DNA of 64,000 bases from Rhodocytophaga rosea. GTDB lineage: Bacteria > Bacteroidota > Bacteroidia > Cytophagales > 172606-1. Every line of letters starts with the position of its first letter. Positions within the stretch are counted from its first letter, which is position 1. Location: assembly GCF_010119975.1 (NCBI RefSeq), contig NZ_CP048222.1, positions 1,943,501-2,007,500 of the forward strand, given 5' to 3'. Made by a program: the position numbers and the translations under genes. Positions 44,299-53,573 of the stretch are shown here, piece after piece. The notes under the pieces were generated by a model. It searched no databases. It was not told the origin of the DNA and saw nothing but the letters and a program-made list of their open reading frames with translations.

Positions 44299-45330
44299 AT
44301 GCAATCTTTTGTTCAGCGCAATCGGGTGGTGTTGTTGCATGTTTCCTTCTGGTGTGTTTACTTATCCTTCTTTATCTTCCAGATCAGCCGATTTGAATTT
44401 ACCTGGCAACGTATTGCTACTACCACCAGCCTGGCTATGACTTCTACCATACTGATTGCATACCTGAATTATTTTTTGCTATTGCCACGTTTTCTGGCCG
44501 GAAAAAATGTATGGAAATACCTGTTGGGATTTTTAGCAGTATTTATGTTCTTCATTGCCAGCCGTCTTTACCTGGAACGATGGCTTATTGATGGATATAC
44601 CTATCAGGAAAAATATTTATATACGCCCCGGTTTATTGTGCAGATATCAGCTGTGGCCTTATTTATTGCCATTTTTGTAGCGATGCTCCGTTTTGCAGAA
44701 CAGTGGTTTGAGCTGGAAGCCAGGAAAAAAGAGGTGGAAAACGAAAAATTAATGGCTGAACTAAATTTCCTCAAGGCACAGATTAATCCGCATTTTTTAT
44801 TTAATACCCTCAATAACTTATACTACCTGGCTTTTACCCAGTCGCCTAATACTACAGAGGTGATTGCCAAACTTTCGCAGATGATGCGCTATATGATTTA
44901 TGATTCGAATCATCCCAAGGTTATGCTCAGTAAAGAGATTGAATATATGCAGAACTATATCAGCCTCGAAAAGCTGCGTTTGAATAATCAGATACCGATT
45001 TGTTTTAAAATTGAGGGCAGTCCGGACCAGATATTGATTGCGCCCCTGATTTTTATTACTTTTCTGGAAAATGCATTCAAACACGGGGTAAGTAATAACC
45101 AGTCAGGCTCATGGGTGAAGATTTCTATCTGCATTAATGGGAAAGAATGTGTATATAAAGTAGAAAACAGCAAAATTTCTTCAAACGGGCAGGCACATAC
45201 AGGAAAATCAGGCATTGGCTTACAAAATGTGCAACGCAGACTGGCCCTGAGTTATCCCGGAAAATACGAGCTTAAAACCAACGATTTGCCCGACCGTTAT
45301 AGCATACAACTTAACTTGTTACTCAATTGA
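44299..45330 (+). CDS. LytS-type membrane histidine kinase
   Basis: 343 residues. Four membrane helices in the first 140 residues (LHVSFWCVYLSFFIF, TTSLAMTSTILIAYL, YLLGFLAVFMFFIA, ISAVALFIAIFVAML). A linker coiled coil leads to the His_kinase domain LKAQINPHFLFNTLNNLYYL, whose His is the phosphoacceptor. The ATPase has PLIFITFLENAFKHG (N box) and GIGLQNVQRRL. This is the Bacteroidota AlgZ/LytS branch. The stop overlaps the start of the LytTR regulator by 4 bases (TTGA), a sign of translational coupling. Confidence 0.93.
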   Translation: MQSFVQRNRVVLLHVSFWCVYLSFFIFQISRFEFTWQRIATTTSLAMTSTILIAYLNYFLLLPRFLAGKNVWKYLLGFLAVFMFFIASRLYLERWLIDGYTYQEKYLYTPRFIVQISAVALFIAIFVAMLRFAEQWFELEARKKEVENEKLMAELNFLKAQINPHFLFNTLNNLYYLAFTQSPNTTEVIAKLSQMMRYMIYDSNHPKVMLSKEIEYMQNYISLEKLRLNNQIPICFKIEGSPDQILIAPLIFITFLENAFKHGVSNNQSGSWVKISICINGKECVYKVENSKISSNGQAHTGKSGIGLQNVQRRLALSYPGKYELKTNDLPDRYSIQLNLLLN

Positions 45331-46064
45331 TTCTCAAATGTTTAATCGTAGATGATGAACCTCTGGCCCGCAACCTGCTGACTGAATATGTAAAAAAAAT
45401 ACCTTTTTTGCAGTTGCTTGATGCTTGTGCCAGTCCGATGGCTGCCATTGAGGTACTCCGCAATCAGCACGTAGATTTGCTGTTTCTGGATATTCAAATG
45501 CCGGAAATTACCGGAATCAGTTTACTTAAGATCCTTCAGAAAAAACCCCTTGTGATTCTTACCACCGCTTATTCAGAATATGCCCTGGAAGGCTACGAAC
45601 TGGATGTGGTAGATTACCTGATGAAACCCATCACCCTGGACCGTTTTCTCCGGGCGGTAGATAAAGCCAGCCAGCGTTTATCTGGCTCCGCTCCTGTATC
45701 TACTCCTGCTCCGGAAAGAGTACCAGTTGAGAATACGCCTCCGTTTATTTTTGTAAAAGATGGCACTAAGCTCCTGAAAGTGAATTTGAAAGATATTTTA
45801 TATGTAGAAGGGCTGAAAGATTATGTAGCCATTTACACCCGTCAGCAGAAAATTGTGAGTTTGCAACGGCTAAAATCCCTGGAAACCCAGCTGCCTGCCG
45901 ACCGTTTTATCCGGATTCATCACTCGTATATTATCTCTCTGGAAGCAATTGATGCCATCCACAAAGAAAAAGTACAAATTGGACATACCTATATTCCGAT
46001 CAGTGATTCTTACCGCAAACCATTTAAAGACTTTATAGAGCGCAACCAGATTCAACCGGACTAA
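45327..46064 (+). CDS. LytTR family response regulator
   Basis: 245 residues from a TTG start inside the kinase stop (TTGA), the only start giving the full receiver. Receiver residues 1-120: DDE at 9-11, phosphoacceptor in LLFLDIQMPE, and the conserved TTAYSEYALEGYELDVVDYLMKPI ending in K. The LytTR DNA-binding domain (about 145-245) has FIFVKDGTKLLKVNLKDILYVEGLKDYVAIY and FIRIHHSYIISLEAI. Phosphorylated by the coupled LytS kinase. Targets are unknown; the TonB-type receptor gene diverges 330 bases upstream of the kinase gene. Confidence 0.95.
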   Translation: MILKCLIVDDEPLARNLLTEYVKKIPFLQLLDACASPMAAIEVLRNQHVDLLFLDIQMPEITGISLLKILQKKPLVILTTAYSEYALEGYELDVVDYLMKPITLDRFLRAVDKASQRLSGSAPVSTPAPERVPVENTPPFIFVKDGTKLLKVNLKDILYVEGLKDYVAIYTRQQKIVSLQRLKSLETQLPADRFIRIHHSYIISLEAIDAIHKEKVQIGHTYIPISDSYRKPFKDFIERNQIQPD

Positions 46065-46167
46065 GAGAACTGAAAAGACAGAATTGATAAGCATTAGACT
46101 ATCAAAATTATACATAGCATTCATTACCGGCAATCAGACGCTCACTTATTAGCAATTCTCAATTTAC

Positions 46168-46938
46168 TTATAACCTTGGTAATGTTAATCCGCCATCTAC
46201 CATAATTACTTGTCCGGTGGAATATGGAAAATCTCCTTTTGCCAGAGCGGCTACCGCTTTTCCTACATCATCGGGATAGCCCCACCTTTTCTGTACACAT
46301 AATCCTCCCTCAATTAATTTATCATACTTCTCGGTAACGCCAGCCGTCATATCCGTTTTAATCACGCCCGGACGAACCTCATAGACCGGAATATCAAATT
46401 CTCCTAATCTGGCGGCAAACAGTTGGGTAGCCATGCTTAAACCTGCCTTTGCAATGCAATATTCGCCCCTATTCACAGAAGCTACAGTAGCCGAAATAGA
46501 AGATACATTGATAATACATCCCCAGAAATCATTCGCTGCTTTTTTCTGCGCAATCATCCAGTTGGCAGCGGATTGGGTAAGAAAATAAGCTCCCTGCAAA
46601 TTGGTCGTTAGCACATATTGGAAACTTTCTTCCGTAGCTTCCAGAATATCCCGGCGCTCTTTGGGGGCTACTCCTGCATTATTTACCAGCACATGCAAGC
46701 GGCCATAGTACTGCCTGATTTTTTCCAGCATTGCTTCTCTGGCTTCTCTGGAGGCAATATCGCCCTGGCAATAGATAACTTCTGCTCCCAAGTTCTGTAG
46801 TTGCATAATGGCATCTTTTACAGAATTCTCCTTCCTTACCCCATTAATGGCCAGATCGAATCCATGTCTAGCCAGATGTTCGGCAATACCCAAACCTATT
46901 CCCCGGCTTCCTCCGGTTACAAATGCTACTTTTTTCAT
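46168..46938 (-). CDS. short-chain dehydrogenase/reductase, 3-ketoacyl-ACP reductase-like
   Basis: 256 residues, classical SDR. TGGSRGIG is the nucleotide-binding motif, NNAG follows near residue 87, and the catalytic set is S (NVSSISA), Y and K (EYCIAKAG). The C-terminus has YSTGQVIMVDGG. It is usually annotated as 3-ketoacyl-ACP reductase, but as last gene of an operon with a GH88-like hydrolase, a TIM-barrel isomerase and a Gfo/Idh/MocA enzyme it more likely reduces or oxidises a sugar intermediate. 35 bases after the membrane protein gene. Confidence 0.92.
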   Translation of the reverse strand: MKKVAFVTGGSRGIGLGIAEHLARHGFDLAINGVRKENSVKDAIMQLQNLGAEVIYCQGDIASREAREAMLEKIRQYYGRLHVLVNNAGVAPKERRDILEATEESFQYVLTTNLQGAYFLTQSAANWMIAQKKAANDFWGCIINVSSISATVASVNRGEYCIAKAGLSMATQLFAARLGEFDIPVYEVRPGVIKTDMTAGVTEKYDKLIEGGLCVQKRWGYPDDVGKAVAALAKGDFPYSTGQVIMVDGGLTLPRL

Positions 46939-46973
46939 GTAATTATGGTCAACTGATATTCAAATTAAATCCG

Positions 46974-47543
46974 CTAAATCTTTTCTTCATTAGCTTTAGT
47001 CGAGTCATTAAGAGCATCATCAATTTCCTTTTTTATTTCTTTTATCTTTTTTTCACTAAATCCAGTCAGAAACGGAAGTCTTGCTTTACTCCCCGATTTG
47101 TATTTTACATTAATATAAATGTAATTATCAGCCATCAGCACTACTATTTTTTCTGTTGTTGCACCCCACTCTTTTTCTGCTTCAGCTACGATTATGTATT
47201 TTTTGATTTCAATAATGGTCCACTGAAGTTTTTCTATTACTTTTTTTGTAAGAGCTTTATTAGTAGAGGCATCTAAATTTGTTTTGATGGCTGACAGCTT
47301 GTTTTCATATATGAGTTTATAAGAGCCATAAAAAAGTAATATGCCACTACTCATAAAAATTACTACCCACCCCCATGAAATTGGTCGGTTTTTCACAACA
47401 TCAAAACCAAGGCTTAGAAAAAGCATCCCCCATACACATAAAATGGGAAAAAGTCCTAATCCAGCACTTGTTATATCATCCCAGGCTTCTCTACCAACTA
47501 ACTTTTCGGCTCTGATTGAATCATATATTTCTCTTTCGCTCAT
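46974..47543 (-). CDS. two-span membrane protein of unknown function
   Basis: 189 residues. Two hydrophobic helices at about 28-50 and 57-77 (LGLFPILCVWGMLFLSLGF, ISWGWVVIFMSSGILLFYGSY) are followed by a cytoplasmic or periplasmic 110-residue domain with strands WTIIEIKKYIIVAEAEKEWG and KIVVLMADNYIYINVKYKSG. I do not recognise a family. A+T-rich relative to the flanking metabolic genes and clearly different in kind from its operon neighbours (gaps 32 and 35 bases), so it may be a late insertion into the operon. Confidence 0.7.
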   Translation of the reverse strand: MSEREIYDSIRAEKLVGREAWDDITSAGLGLFPILCVWGMLFLSLGFDVVKNRPISWGWVVIFMSSGILLFYGSYKLIYENKLSAIKTNLDASTNKALTKKVIEKLQWTIIEIKKYIIVAEAEKEWGATTEKIVVLMADNYIYINVKYKSGSKARLPFLTGFSEKKIKEIKKEIDDALNDSTKANEEKI

Positions 47544-47575
47544 TATTCATCAAAGCTTTTTATGTAGAAGAATGC

Positions 47576-48724
47576 TTATTTTAACTCATCCACATTCACC
47601 CAGCAGCGTTTTTCCCAGCTTTCAATACCTTTTTCGGCCAGTTGAACACCTTTGGCTCCTTCATATAAATTCCAGGGAAACGGTTCATCTTTCACTACAT
47701 GTTTAAGGAATAATTCCCATTGGGCTTTAAAAGCATTGTCGAAAACTTCCTGTTCCGGTACTTTAGCCCAGCCATCAAAAAACTTAATGGGCTGCTCAAT
47801 ATCCGGGTTCCAGACCGGCTTGGGAGTATTGCCATAATGTTGAATGTAGCACTCCCGCAATCCGGCAACTGCCGAACCTTTGGTGCCATCAACTTGAAGT
47901 GTTAATAAATCGTCTCTCCGCACCCGTACGGTCCAGGAGGAATTGAACTGGGCAATTACGCCTCCTTCGAGTTCAAAAGTAGCATAGGCGGCATCATCGG
48001 CAGTGCATTTATAGGCTTTGCCTTGTTCGTCGATGCGTTCAGGAATATGCGTAGCACCAAGGCAGGAAACGGCTTTTACCTTACCAAATACATTATCCAG
48101 TACATAACGCCAGTGACAAAGCATGTCTACGATAATACCTCCGTCATCTTCCTTGCGGTAGTTCCAGGAAGGCCGTTGCGCCGGAATGGTATGTCCTTCA
48201 AACACCCAGTACCCAAACTCCCCACGTACAGACAGTATTTTTCCAAAAAAGTCATTTTGAATGAGCCGTTTCAGTTTTAAGATGCCTGGAAGCCAGAGTT
48301 TATCTTGCACTACGCCATTTTTCAATCCGGCTTCTGTACATAAAGTGTATAATTCCAGAGCAGTTTTGGCATCTACGGCTGTAGGTTTTTCACAATACAC
48401 ATGCTTACCAGCTTTTACGGCTTTGCGTACCCCCTCTGCCCTTCGGCCAGTGGTCTGGGCATCGAAATAAATGCTGTAATAGGGATCATTCATCGGCTCA
48501 TCTACATTGGTAGTGATCTTTTCCACCCCAGACATTTTGCTTAGCTTTTGCAGTTTATTTAAGTCACGGCCTACCAGAATAGGATCAGGCATGATGGTTT
48601 CTCCCGGACCGACTTTTACGCCGCCTTGTTTAATAATTTCAACGATGGACCGCATCAGGTGCTGATTAGTACCCATCCGGCCGGTAACGCCGTTCATGAT
48701 AATGCCTACTTTGTGTTCCTTCAT
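47576..48724 (-). CDS. Gfo/Idh/MocA family oxidoreductase, cytoplasmic
   Basis: 382 residues without signal peptide. The Rossmann part begins KVGIIMNGVTGRMGTNQHLMR, an unusual first loop compared with the GxGxxG form, and continues to YCEKPTAVDAKTALELY. The substrate domain has GFEYWVFEG-like GEFGYWVFEGHTIPAQRPSWNYRKEDDGG and DMLCHWRYVLDNVFG. It is the middle gene of the GH88-like operon and probably oxidises the sugar acid released there with NAD(P). The tag 'dihydrodipicolinate reductase' could be wrongly given because of the MNGVTGRMG start. Confidence 0.9.
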   Translation of the reverse strand: MKEHKVGIIMNGVTGRMGTNQHLMRSIVEIIKQGGVKVGPGETIMPDPILVGRDLNKLQKLSKMSGVEKITTNVDEPMNDPYYSIYFDAQTTGRRAEGVRKAVKAGKHVYCEKPTAVDAKTALELYTLCTEAGLKNGVVQDKLWLPGILKLKRLIQNDFFGKILSVRGEFGYWVFEGHTIPAQRPSWNYRKEDDGGIIVDMLCHWRYVLDNVFGKVKAVSCLGATHIPERIDEQGKAYKCTADDAAYATFELEGGVIAQFNSSWTVRVRRDDLLTLQVDGTKGSAVAGLRECYIQHYGNTPKPVWNPDIEQPIKFFDGWAKVPEQEVFDNAFKAQWELFLKHVVKDEPFPWNLYEGAKGVQLAEKGIESWEKRCWVNVDELK

Positions 48725-48775
48725 GGAAATGGTGGATTAGGAAAATTTAGAAGATTAAAATCTATTTATGAGTAT

Positions 48776-49609
48776 TTATGAGTATTTCAGATACGATTCC
48801 TTGATCTTTTTCAGAAATTCCCCCTGGTCCTGCGACCAGTAGATGTTAGAAAATATTTCTACTTCATTAAAACCGATAAAACCCGCTTTTTCTACCCAGC
48901 TCCGTATCTGCCGGATGTTGATACATCCCTCTCCCATTAGTCCCCGGTCGTTGAGCATATCCAGCGTAGGGGTTTTCCAGTCGCAGATGTGGAAGGCAAA
49001 AAGGTTTTCATTTTTTCCGCAGCGGTAAATTTCCTGCTCTAGTTGAGAATCCCACCAGAGGTGATATACATCTACGGCCACACCCAGCCAGGGCGAATTG
49101 ATTTCCTCCGCCATATCATTGGCCTGGGCTAAAGTATTAATGGCAGAACGGCTATCGGCATACATCGGATGTAGTGGCTCAATGGCTAATTTTATGCCTG
49201 CTGCTTCCGCATACGGCAATACCGCCAGGATACCATCTTTTATCTGCTTTCTGGATACTTCTAGAGCCTGGCTGGGTACAGCGCCACACACCAGAACAAT
49301 TAAGGGTGCACCGAGAGCTTCAGCTTCATCTACGGCTTTTTTGTTATCGTCAATGGCTTTTTGTCTACCGGAAATTTCAGTATGCGGAAAAAAACCGCCC
49401 CGGCATAAAGAAATGATCTGCAAGTTGTGTTCCCGGAGCATCTGTCCGGTTTGTGCTATATTTCTCCCTTGTAAAGCATCCCGCCAGACAGTAATGCCAC
49501 CAATACCTTCCCTGGAAAAACTTTTAGCAGCCTCCTCTATTGTCCAGGGTTTGGTAGTAATCGTATGGATGCAGAGTTTCGAAAAGTCAGTCAGTGGGCT
49601 TGCACTCAT
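48776..49609 (-). CDS. sugar phosphate isomerase/epimerase (AP endonuclease 2 TIM barrel)
   Basis: 277 residues with the xylose-isomerase-like TIM barrel. Metal and substrate positions are visible in IKLAIEPLHPMYADSRSAIN (E and H), WLGVAVDVYHLWWD (D, H) and FAFHICDWKTP (H), with the terminal Glu in GFNEVEIFSN. Such enzymes isomerise, epimerise or dehydrate keto-sugars, and in Bacteroidota some act on 3-keto sugars. It overlaps the GH88-like gene by 4 bases (ATGA type), so translation is coupled. Confidence 0.9.
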   Translation of the reverse strand: MSASPLTDFSKLCIHTITTKPWTIEEAAKSFSREGIGGITVWRDALQGRNIAQTGQMLREHNLQIISLCRGGFFPHTEISGRQKAIDDNKKAVDEAEALGAPLIVLVCGAVPSQALEVSRKQIKDGILAVLPYAEAAGIKLAIEPLHPMYADSRSAINTLAQANDMAEEINSPWLGVAVDVYHLWWDSQLEQEIYRCGKNENLFAFHICDWKTPTLDMLNDRGLMGEGCINIRQIRSWVEKAGFIGFNEVEIFSNIYWSQDQGEFLKKIKESYLKYS

Positions 49610-50988
49610 TGTACACAGGAATAAAAAGTATAATAGGGTTCTTTATTGATCATGCGCTGCACATACAAAGCCAGTTCCCGCATATGGTAATCTCCCCACA
49701 TGCTGGATTCCCCGTAGGGAATTTTACTCTCTTCCGGCACATAATCCCATCCATTGGGACGATGATAAATAGAGTGCAGCAATAAACCCTGGTGGTTGGG
49801 GTCAGTACTCTGATAAGGTTCATCAAGCAAGGTATTCAGTACAGTTAATCCTGTTTGCGTATATTTTTTCCCATCCTCAGCTTGTCCTTTACCAGACAGA
49901 TATTTACCCAAACGAAGTAAACCCTGGGCGCCAATAGCAGCCGCAGAACTATCTACCGGTTCAAAATCATTATAAGGATCAGCCGGGCGTTCTGAATAAT
50001 CACCTAATTCATAAAGATTTGGAGCACCGGTATCCCAGTAGGGAATACCATCGATAGGTGTATGTTCAATATAAAAATCGCAGGTAGCTTTAGCGGCTTT
50101 CAGCATAAAAGTTTCTGTCTGCTTACGCCCACCGACTATTTCCAGCTCAGCATCTGTAATAGTTTCCAGGCATTCCAGTTCTTCGGCAAAGCCACACATA
50201 GCCCAGGCCAGTCCACGGGTCCAGGTAGTAAAGCCGGAATAGCCTTGCTGGGAGTTGGGGCAACGGAAATTTCCATCTTTGGTATTAAACACACTTTCAT
50301 GAGCCGTCCGTCCCCAGATATCATAGGAATCCCGGCCTTCTCCATAGAACACGGAGTAATCGGCAGTCGCTTTTATGTGTAGCAGTGCCCGTTCAAGCAG
50401 GTTAATTTTTACATCGTTTTCAGCCTGGAATACATGTCCTAATAAATGGCTTACTACCAAAGCCCGGCAAGAACGGATGGTATCTACAAAGAGGGAATGG
50501 GGTCCGTTGAAAGAATGAATGAAGCCTCCGTTTTTAATATTTGTCCACCGGCTGGCTTGTACAGCTCCGGATATTTTAAGCGCCAGTTCATAAAAGTTCT
50601 TTTCCCACTCATTATAGTCAGTTTTACCTTCGTGCATCAGGCGCAGCAGGTTTCCGTAGGTACTCACATTATTAAAACCATGGTCGTGCACACCAATGTG
50701 GCTGATGTGCGGAGCCATTACTTCCAGCGTTTTTTTCCGGCCAGACTCCAGAAATTCTTTTTCCCCGGTGGCATCGTATTGCAAAATAGCCGAACCAAAC
50801 TGAAAACCTTGTGTCCATTCCGTCCATCCGCGGGTGCTGTACTTCCCTTTTACTGTAAATACAGGGGAACCTTTAGAAACATCATAGTTTTTGTTGATGA
50901 GCTTGATTTTATTGCCGGAGAGTTCCCAAAAGGAAGTGAGTTTAGATAAAAGATCTGAAGCTTGCAGGTGGTGATTAATTGCGATCAT
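49606..50988 (-). CDS. glycoside hydrolase family 88-like protein, unsaturated glucuronyl hydrolase type
   Basis: 460 residues forming an (alpha/alpha)6 barrel. The two catalytic aspartates of unsaturated glucuronyl hydrolases appear at D102 (GVHDHGFNN) and D169 (SLFVDTIRSC), and QGYSGFTTWTRGLAWAMCGF is the conserved barrel helix pair. GH88/GH105 enzymes hydrate the 4,5-double bond of uronides left by polysaccharide lyases. No signal peptide, so it acts in the cytoplasm. It is the first gene of the five-gene minus-strand operon running to 46168. Confidence 0.88.
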   Translation of the reverse strand: MIAINHHLQASDLLSKLTSFWELSGNKIKLINKNYDVSKGSPVFTVKGKYSTRGWTEWTQGFQFGSAILQYDATGEKEFLESGRKKTLEVMAPHISHIGVHDHGFNNVSTYGNLLRLMHEGKTDYNEWEKNFYELALKISGAVQASRWTNIKNGGFIHSFNGPHSLFVDTIRSCRALVVSHLLGHVFQAENDVKINLLERALLHIKATADYSVFYGEGRDSYDIWGRTAHESVFNTKDGNFRCPNSQQGYSGFTTWTRGLAWAMCGFAEELECLETITDAELEIVGGRKQTETFMLKAAKATCDFYIEHTPIDGIPYWDTGAPNLYELGDYSERPADPYNDFEPVDSSAAAIGAQGLLRLGKYLSGKGQAEDGKKYTQTGLTVLNTLLDEPYQSTDPNHQGLLLHSIYHRPNGWDYVPEESKIPYGESSMWGDYHMRELALYVQRMINKEPYYTFYSCVQ

Positions 50989-51318
50989 TATACATTTTTA
51001 GGCTGAATGAAGGCAAAAAGTAAAAGAATTAATTCTTAAAATGCAAAAGCTTTTTTCAAAGCAGAGAAATTACTATTCATTATTTGATAACAGGTTATTG
51101 GCTTTATAATTTTTGAGTATGTGATCTGGGCAAGCCCATGCAGATTTTTCACAGTAAAATAGCCTATACAGATTTATAAAAACACTTATGGTAAAGCAAT
51201 GGACATACCCTATATTTAATATATATGTAGAATTGCAGGATAAGGCCAATCTTCTTTTAAGTATTTAAGCGTCTACCGGGGATTGTAGAAATAAAGACGT
51301 AGATTAGCAAGAAAAGCC

Positions 51319-51513
51319 ATGGGTAATTATATAGAATTAATTAAAATCTCACAAGAGGATACTCAGATTCTGATCGAGTTAAAAGATACCTTCAATACGG
51401 ATGCCCAGGAAATGAATCTAAACTGGCCCAGACTTTCCATGGAGAAAAGAAGAGAGTTATGCAGCAGATTGAAAGCCAAGCAAGCTCAGATATCCTCTTT
51501 AACTCTTATATAA
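51319..51513 (+). CDS. 64-residue protein of unknown function
   Basis: The sequence begins MGNYIELIKISQEDTQILIE and is helical and charged, ending in an amphipathic helix (EKRRELCSRLKAKQAQI). No signal or membrane segment. Flanked by non-coding DNA on both sides (318 and 368 bases), with no clear promoter. Codon choice is normal for the window. Not recognised; moderate chance of being a real small gene. Confidence 0.45.
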   Translation: MGNYIELIKISQEDTQILIELKDTFNTDAQEMNLNWPRLSMEKRRELCSRLKAKQAQISSLTLI

Positions 51514-51881
51514 AAAATGTCCATCTGAGCCATATCAGGAATGGTAATGTATGCCAATGATTGATTTATATATTAACAGGCAATAATTGATTTTGCTTTA
51601 AAGATAGTTTTCATTCAATCATTCCTCTCATTCAAAATTTACACTACATATAGTTTCTGCCAGTTAGTGCTTCTCAACAGGAAAATTATTTAACAGAGGG
51701 CTTTTTTATACCTTTTGTATTGTCAATTTTAGAAAATAATATTTATTGAAATTGTTCATACCGGGAATCAGATTTAAGTCTAAGCAAGGCAACTAATTAA
51801 GATTCAGAAAAGAATTGATCCGCCAGCGTAACTCTTTGGTTATTTGCCGTGTTGTACTCATAACTGTCGATTCAAGAAACC
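51514..51881. other. 368-base intergenic region
   Basis: A+T-rich, with no frame of coding character, no repeat and no clear hairpin seen. Confidence 0.5.
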
Positions 51882-52118
51882 ATGAAGTATGAATATGCAA
51901 GAATTAATAGACTAGGTAATGTGATTGTGATCCTGCGTGCCGATGAAAAAATCTACCTAGAGGATGCGCAGGCTTTCTACTTCCATTTTAAAGTTCCAAT
52001 AGGGATTGTAAATCAAGGCGTACTAACAGATTTCTTCCCTAAACCCTACCCATTATTATTTGATAGAGTGGGCGATTTATCCCGGTATGAGTGGAAGGAA
52101 ATTGTATTAAGTTTATAA
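51882..52118 (+). CDS. 78-residue protein of unknown function
   Basis: The protein starts MKYEYARINRLGNVIVILRA and looks like a compact alpha/beta fold: two strands, a short helix (LEDAQAFYFHF), a strand, and a final helix (RYEWKEIVLSL). No signal peptide. I do not recognise a family. It stands alone upstream of the convergent sulfatase gene. Confidence 0.55.
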   Translation: MKYEYARINRLGNVIVILRADEKIYLEDAQAFYFHFKVPIGIVNQGVLTDFFPKPYPLLFDRVGDLSRYEWKEIVLSL

Positions 52119-52274
52119 AAAGGTGTGATGCCTGGAGTTTTCCCATTATAGAGCATTAAAAACTGAGTAAATAAGGATAAAAGAGTATTTGCTTTACAAA
52201 AAATAATACCCAGCTCTTAGAAGATCAGCATTATTAAATTAGTTTCTTCAGAAAACAAACTTTTTTTCAACTTC

Positions 52275-53573
52275 CTAAGGTAAAGCCAATGGTGGGAGCA
52301 TTTGGGAATCCCATTGCTGATAGAGTGCTTTTAACTGAGCTAATTTTTGAGGTTGCTGATTTTTTACATCATATTCCTCACTAGGGTCCAGGGCCAGGTT
52401 AAACAGATACTCAGCTTTCCCATCGTGCAGGTATTTCCAATCGCCACTGCGAAAAGCTTTTTGCTTAGTCCGCTGGAAAGTCCGCCAGGCTAATTGCCGT
52501 GATTGCAATGATACCTTTCCCTGACAGACAGGCAATAAATTCATACCATCTAAGGGGTAATTAGGATGGGCTGTCACCCCGGCTGCTGCCAGAATAGTCG
52601 CCGTCCAATCCATAGAAATTACCACCTGCTTAGATTCTTCCCCTCCTTTTAAAGCGTTTGGCCAGCGAACAATTGCCGGTACTCTAATGCCTCCTTCCCA
52701 AAGTTCCATCTTTTTTCCCCGAAATGGTCCCATTTGCGAAAATTGTTCTCCTCCATTGTCACTTGTAAAAATTACCAGGGTATTTTCCTCTAATCCATTT
52801 TGGTGTAAACTAGCCATAATCTGGCCAATGCCCGTGTCTAATCGCTGTATCATCTGGGCATAGATTTGAGCAGATCCTCCGCTTCTCCAATCCAGTGAGT
52901 CTGCATAGGGTACATCACTGGGTCCTTGCCATGGCCAATGGGGAGCTGTATATTGTAGACTCATAAAAAAAGGCTTTGGGTGTTTCTGAGCTATAAAAGC
53001 TACCGCTTGCTCAGTAAACAGGTCTGTCAGATAACCTTTACGCAGGATAGAATCTTGGTTGTGATACAAACCGGGTTGATGAGATACATAGTCAGCGGCT
53101 CCCTCCAAAACGCCGTAGAACTCTACAAACCCGTGTTTATTTGGATGATGTTGAGGCTGCTTGCCCAGATGCCATTTCCCGATCAGTACCGTTTGATAAC
53201 CATTTGCCTTTAGCATAGAAGAGACGGTAGCCTGTTCAGAGGTGAGGCCCATCTGCTCATCCATTCCCTGCCCGGTAAGAGGTTCCCATAACCCCACCTG
53301 GGTTCTAGCCGGATAACGACCTGTGATGAAACCTGTTCGGGAGGGCGTGCAAACAGGAGCTGCTGCATAGGCCTGTAGAAACCGTATGCCTTGCCTGGCA
53401 AATTTATCCAGGTTGGGTGTCTGATAATCGTTTCTACCATACGAACTAAGGTCGCCATAGCCCATATCATCAGCCACAATATAGATGATGTTAGGTTTTG
53501 AAGGCAAAGGTTGCGCCTGAGTTACTGTAATAAAACAGCAGCAAAAGAAGATGACATACCAGAAACGGCTCAT
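52275..53573 (-). CDS. S1 family sulfatase, exported
   Basis: 432 residues. Signal peptide (FWYVIFFCCCFITVTQA). The sulfatase core is complete: IIYIVADDMGYGDLSSYG (metal DD), the formylglycine motif C75-T-P-S-R in APVCTPSRTGFITGRYP, LIGKWHLGKQ (K and H), APHWPW, and FTSDNGGEQF (D, N). The Cys at the modification site indicates the Cys-type sulfatase that needs an anaerobic or aerobic formylglycine-generating enzyme encoded elsewhere. Substrate is a sulfated glycan or similar ester; the family S1 subfamily cannot be given. No other PUL genes beside it. Confidence 0.93.
   Translation of the reverse strand: MSRFWYVIFFCCCFITVTQAQPLPSKPNIIYIVADDMGYGDLSSYGRNDYQTPNLDKFARQGIRFLQAYAAAPVCTPSRTGFITGRYPARTQVGLWEPLTGQGMDEQMGLTSEQATVSSMLKANGYQTVLIGKWHLGKQPQHHPNKHGFVEFYGVLEGAADYVSHQPGLYHNQDSILRKGYLTDLFTEQAVAFIAQKHPKPFFMSLQYTAPHWPWQGPSDVPYADSLDWRSGGSAQIYAQMIQRLDTGIGQIMASLHQNGLEENTLVIFTSDNGGEQFSQMGPFRGKKMELWEGGIRVPAIVRWPNALKGGEESKQVVISMDWTATILAAAGVTAHPNYPLDGMNLLPVCQGKVSLQSRQLAWRTFQRTKQKAFRSGDWKYLHDGKAEYLFNLALDPSEEYDVKNQQPQKLAQLKALYQQWDSQMLPPLALP

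Noticed and set aside
47576-48724. Dihydrodipicolinate reductase by its MNGVTGRMG start
   Set aside because: The rest (EKPTAVDA, GYWVFEGH) is a Gfo/Idh/MocA enzyme.
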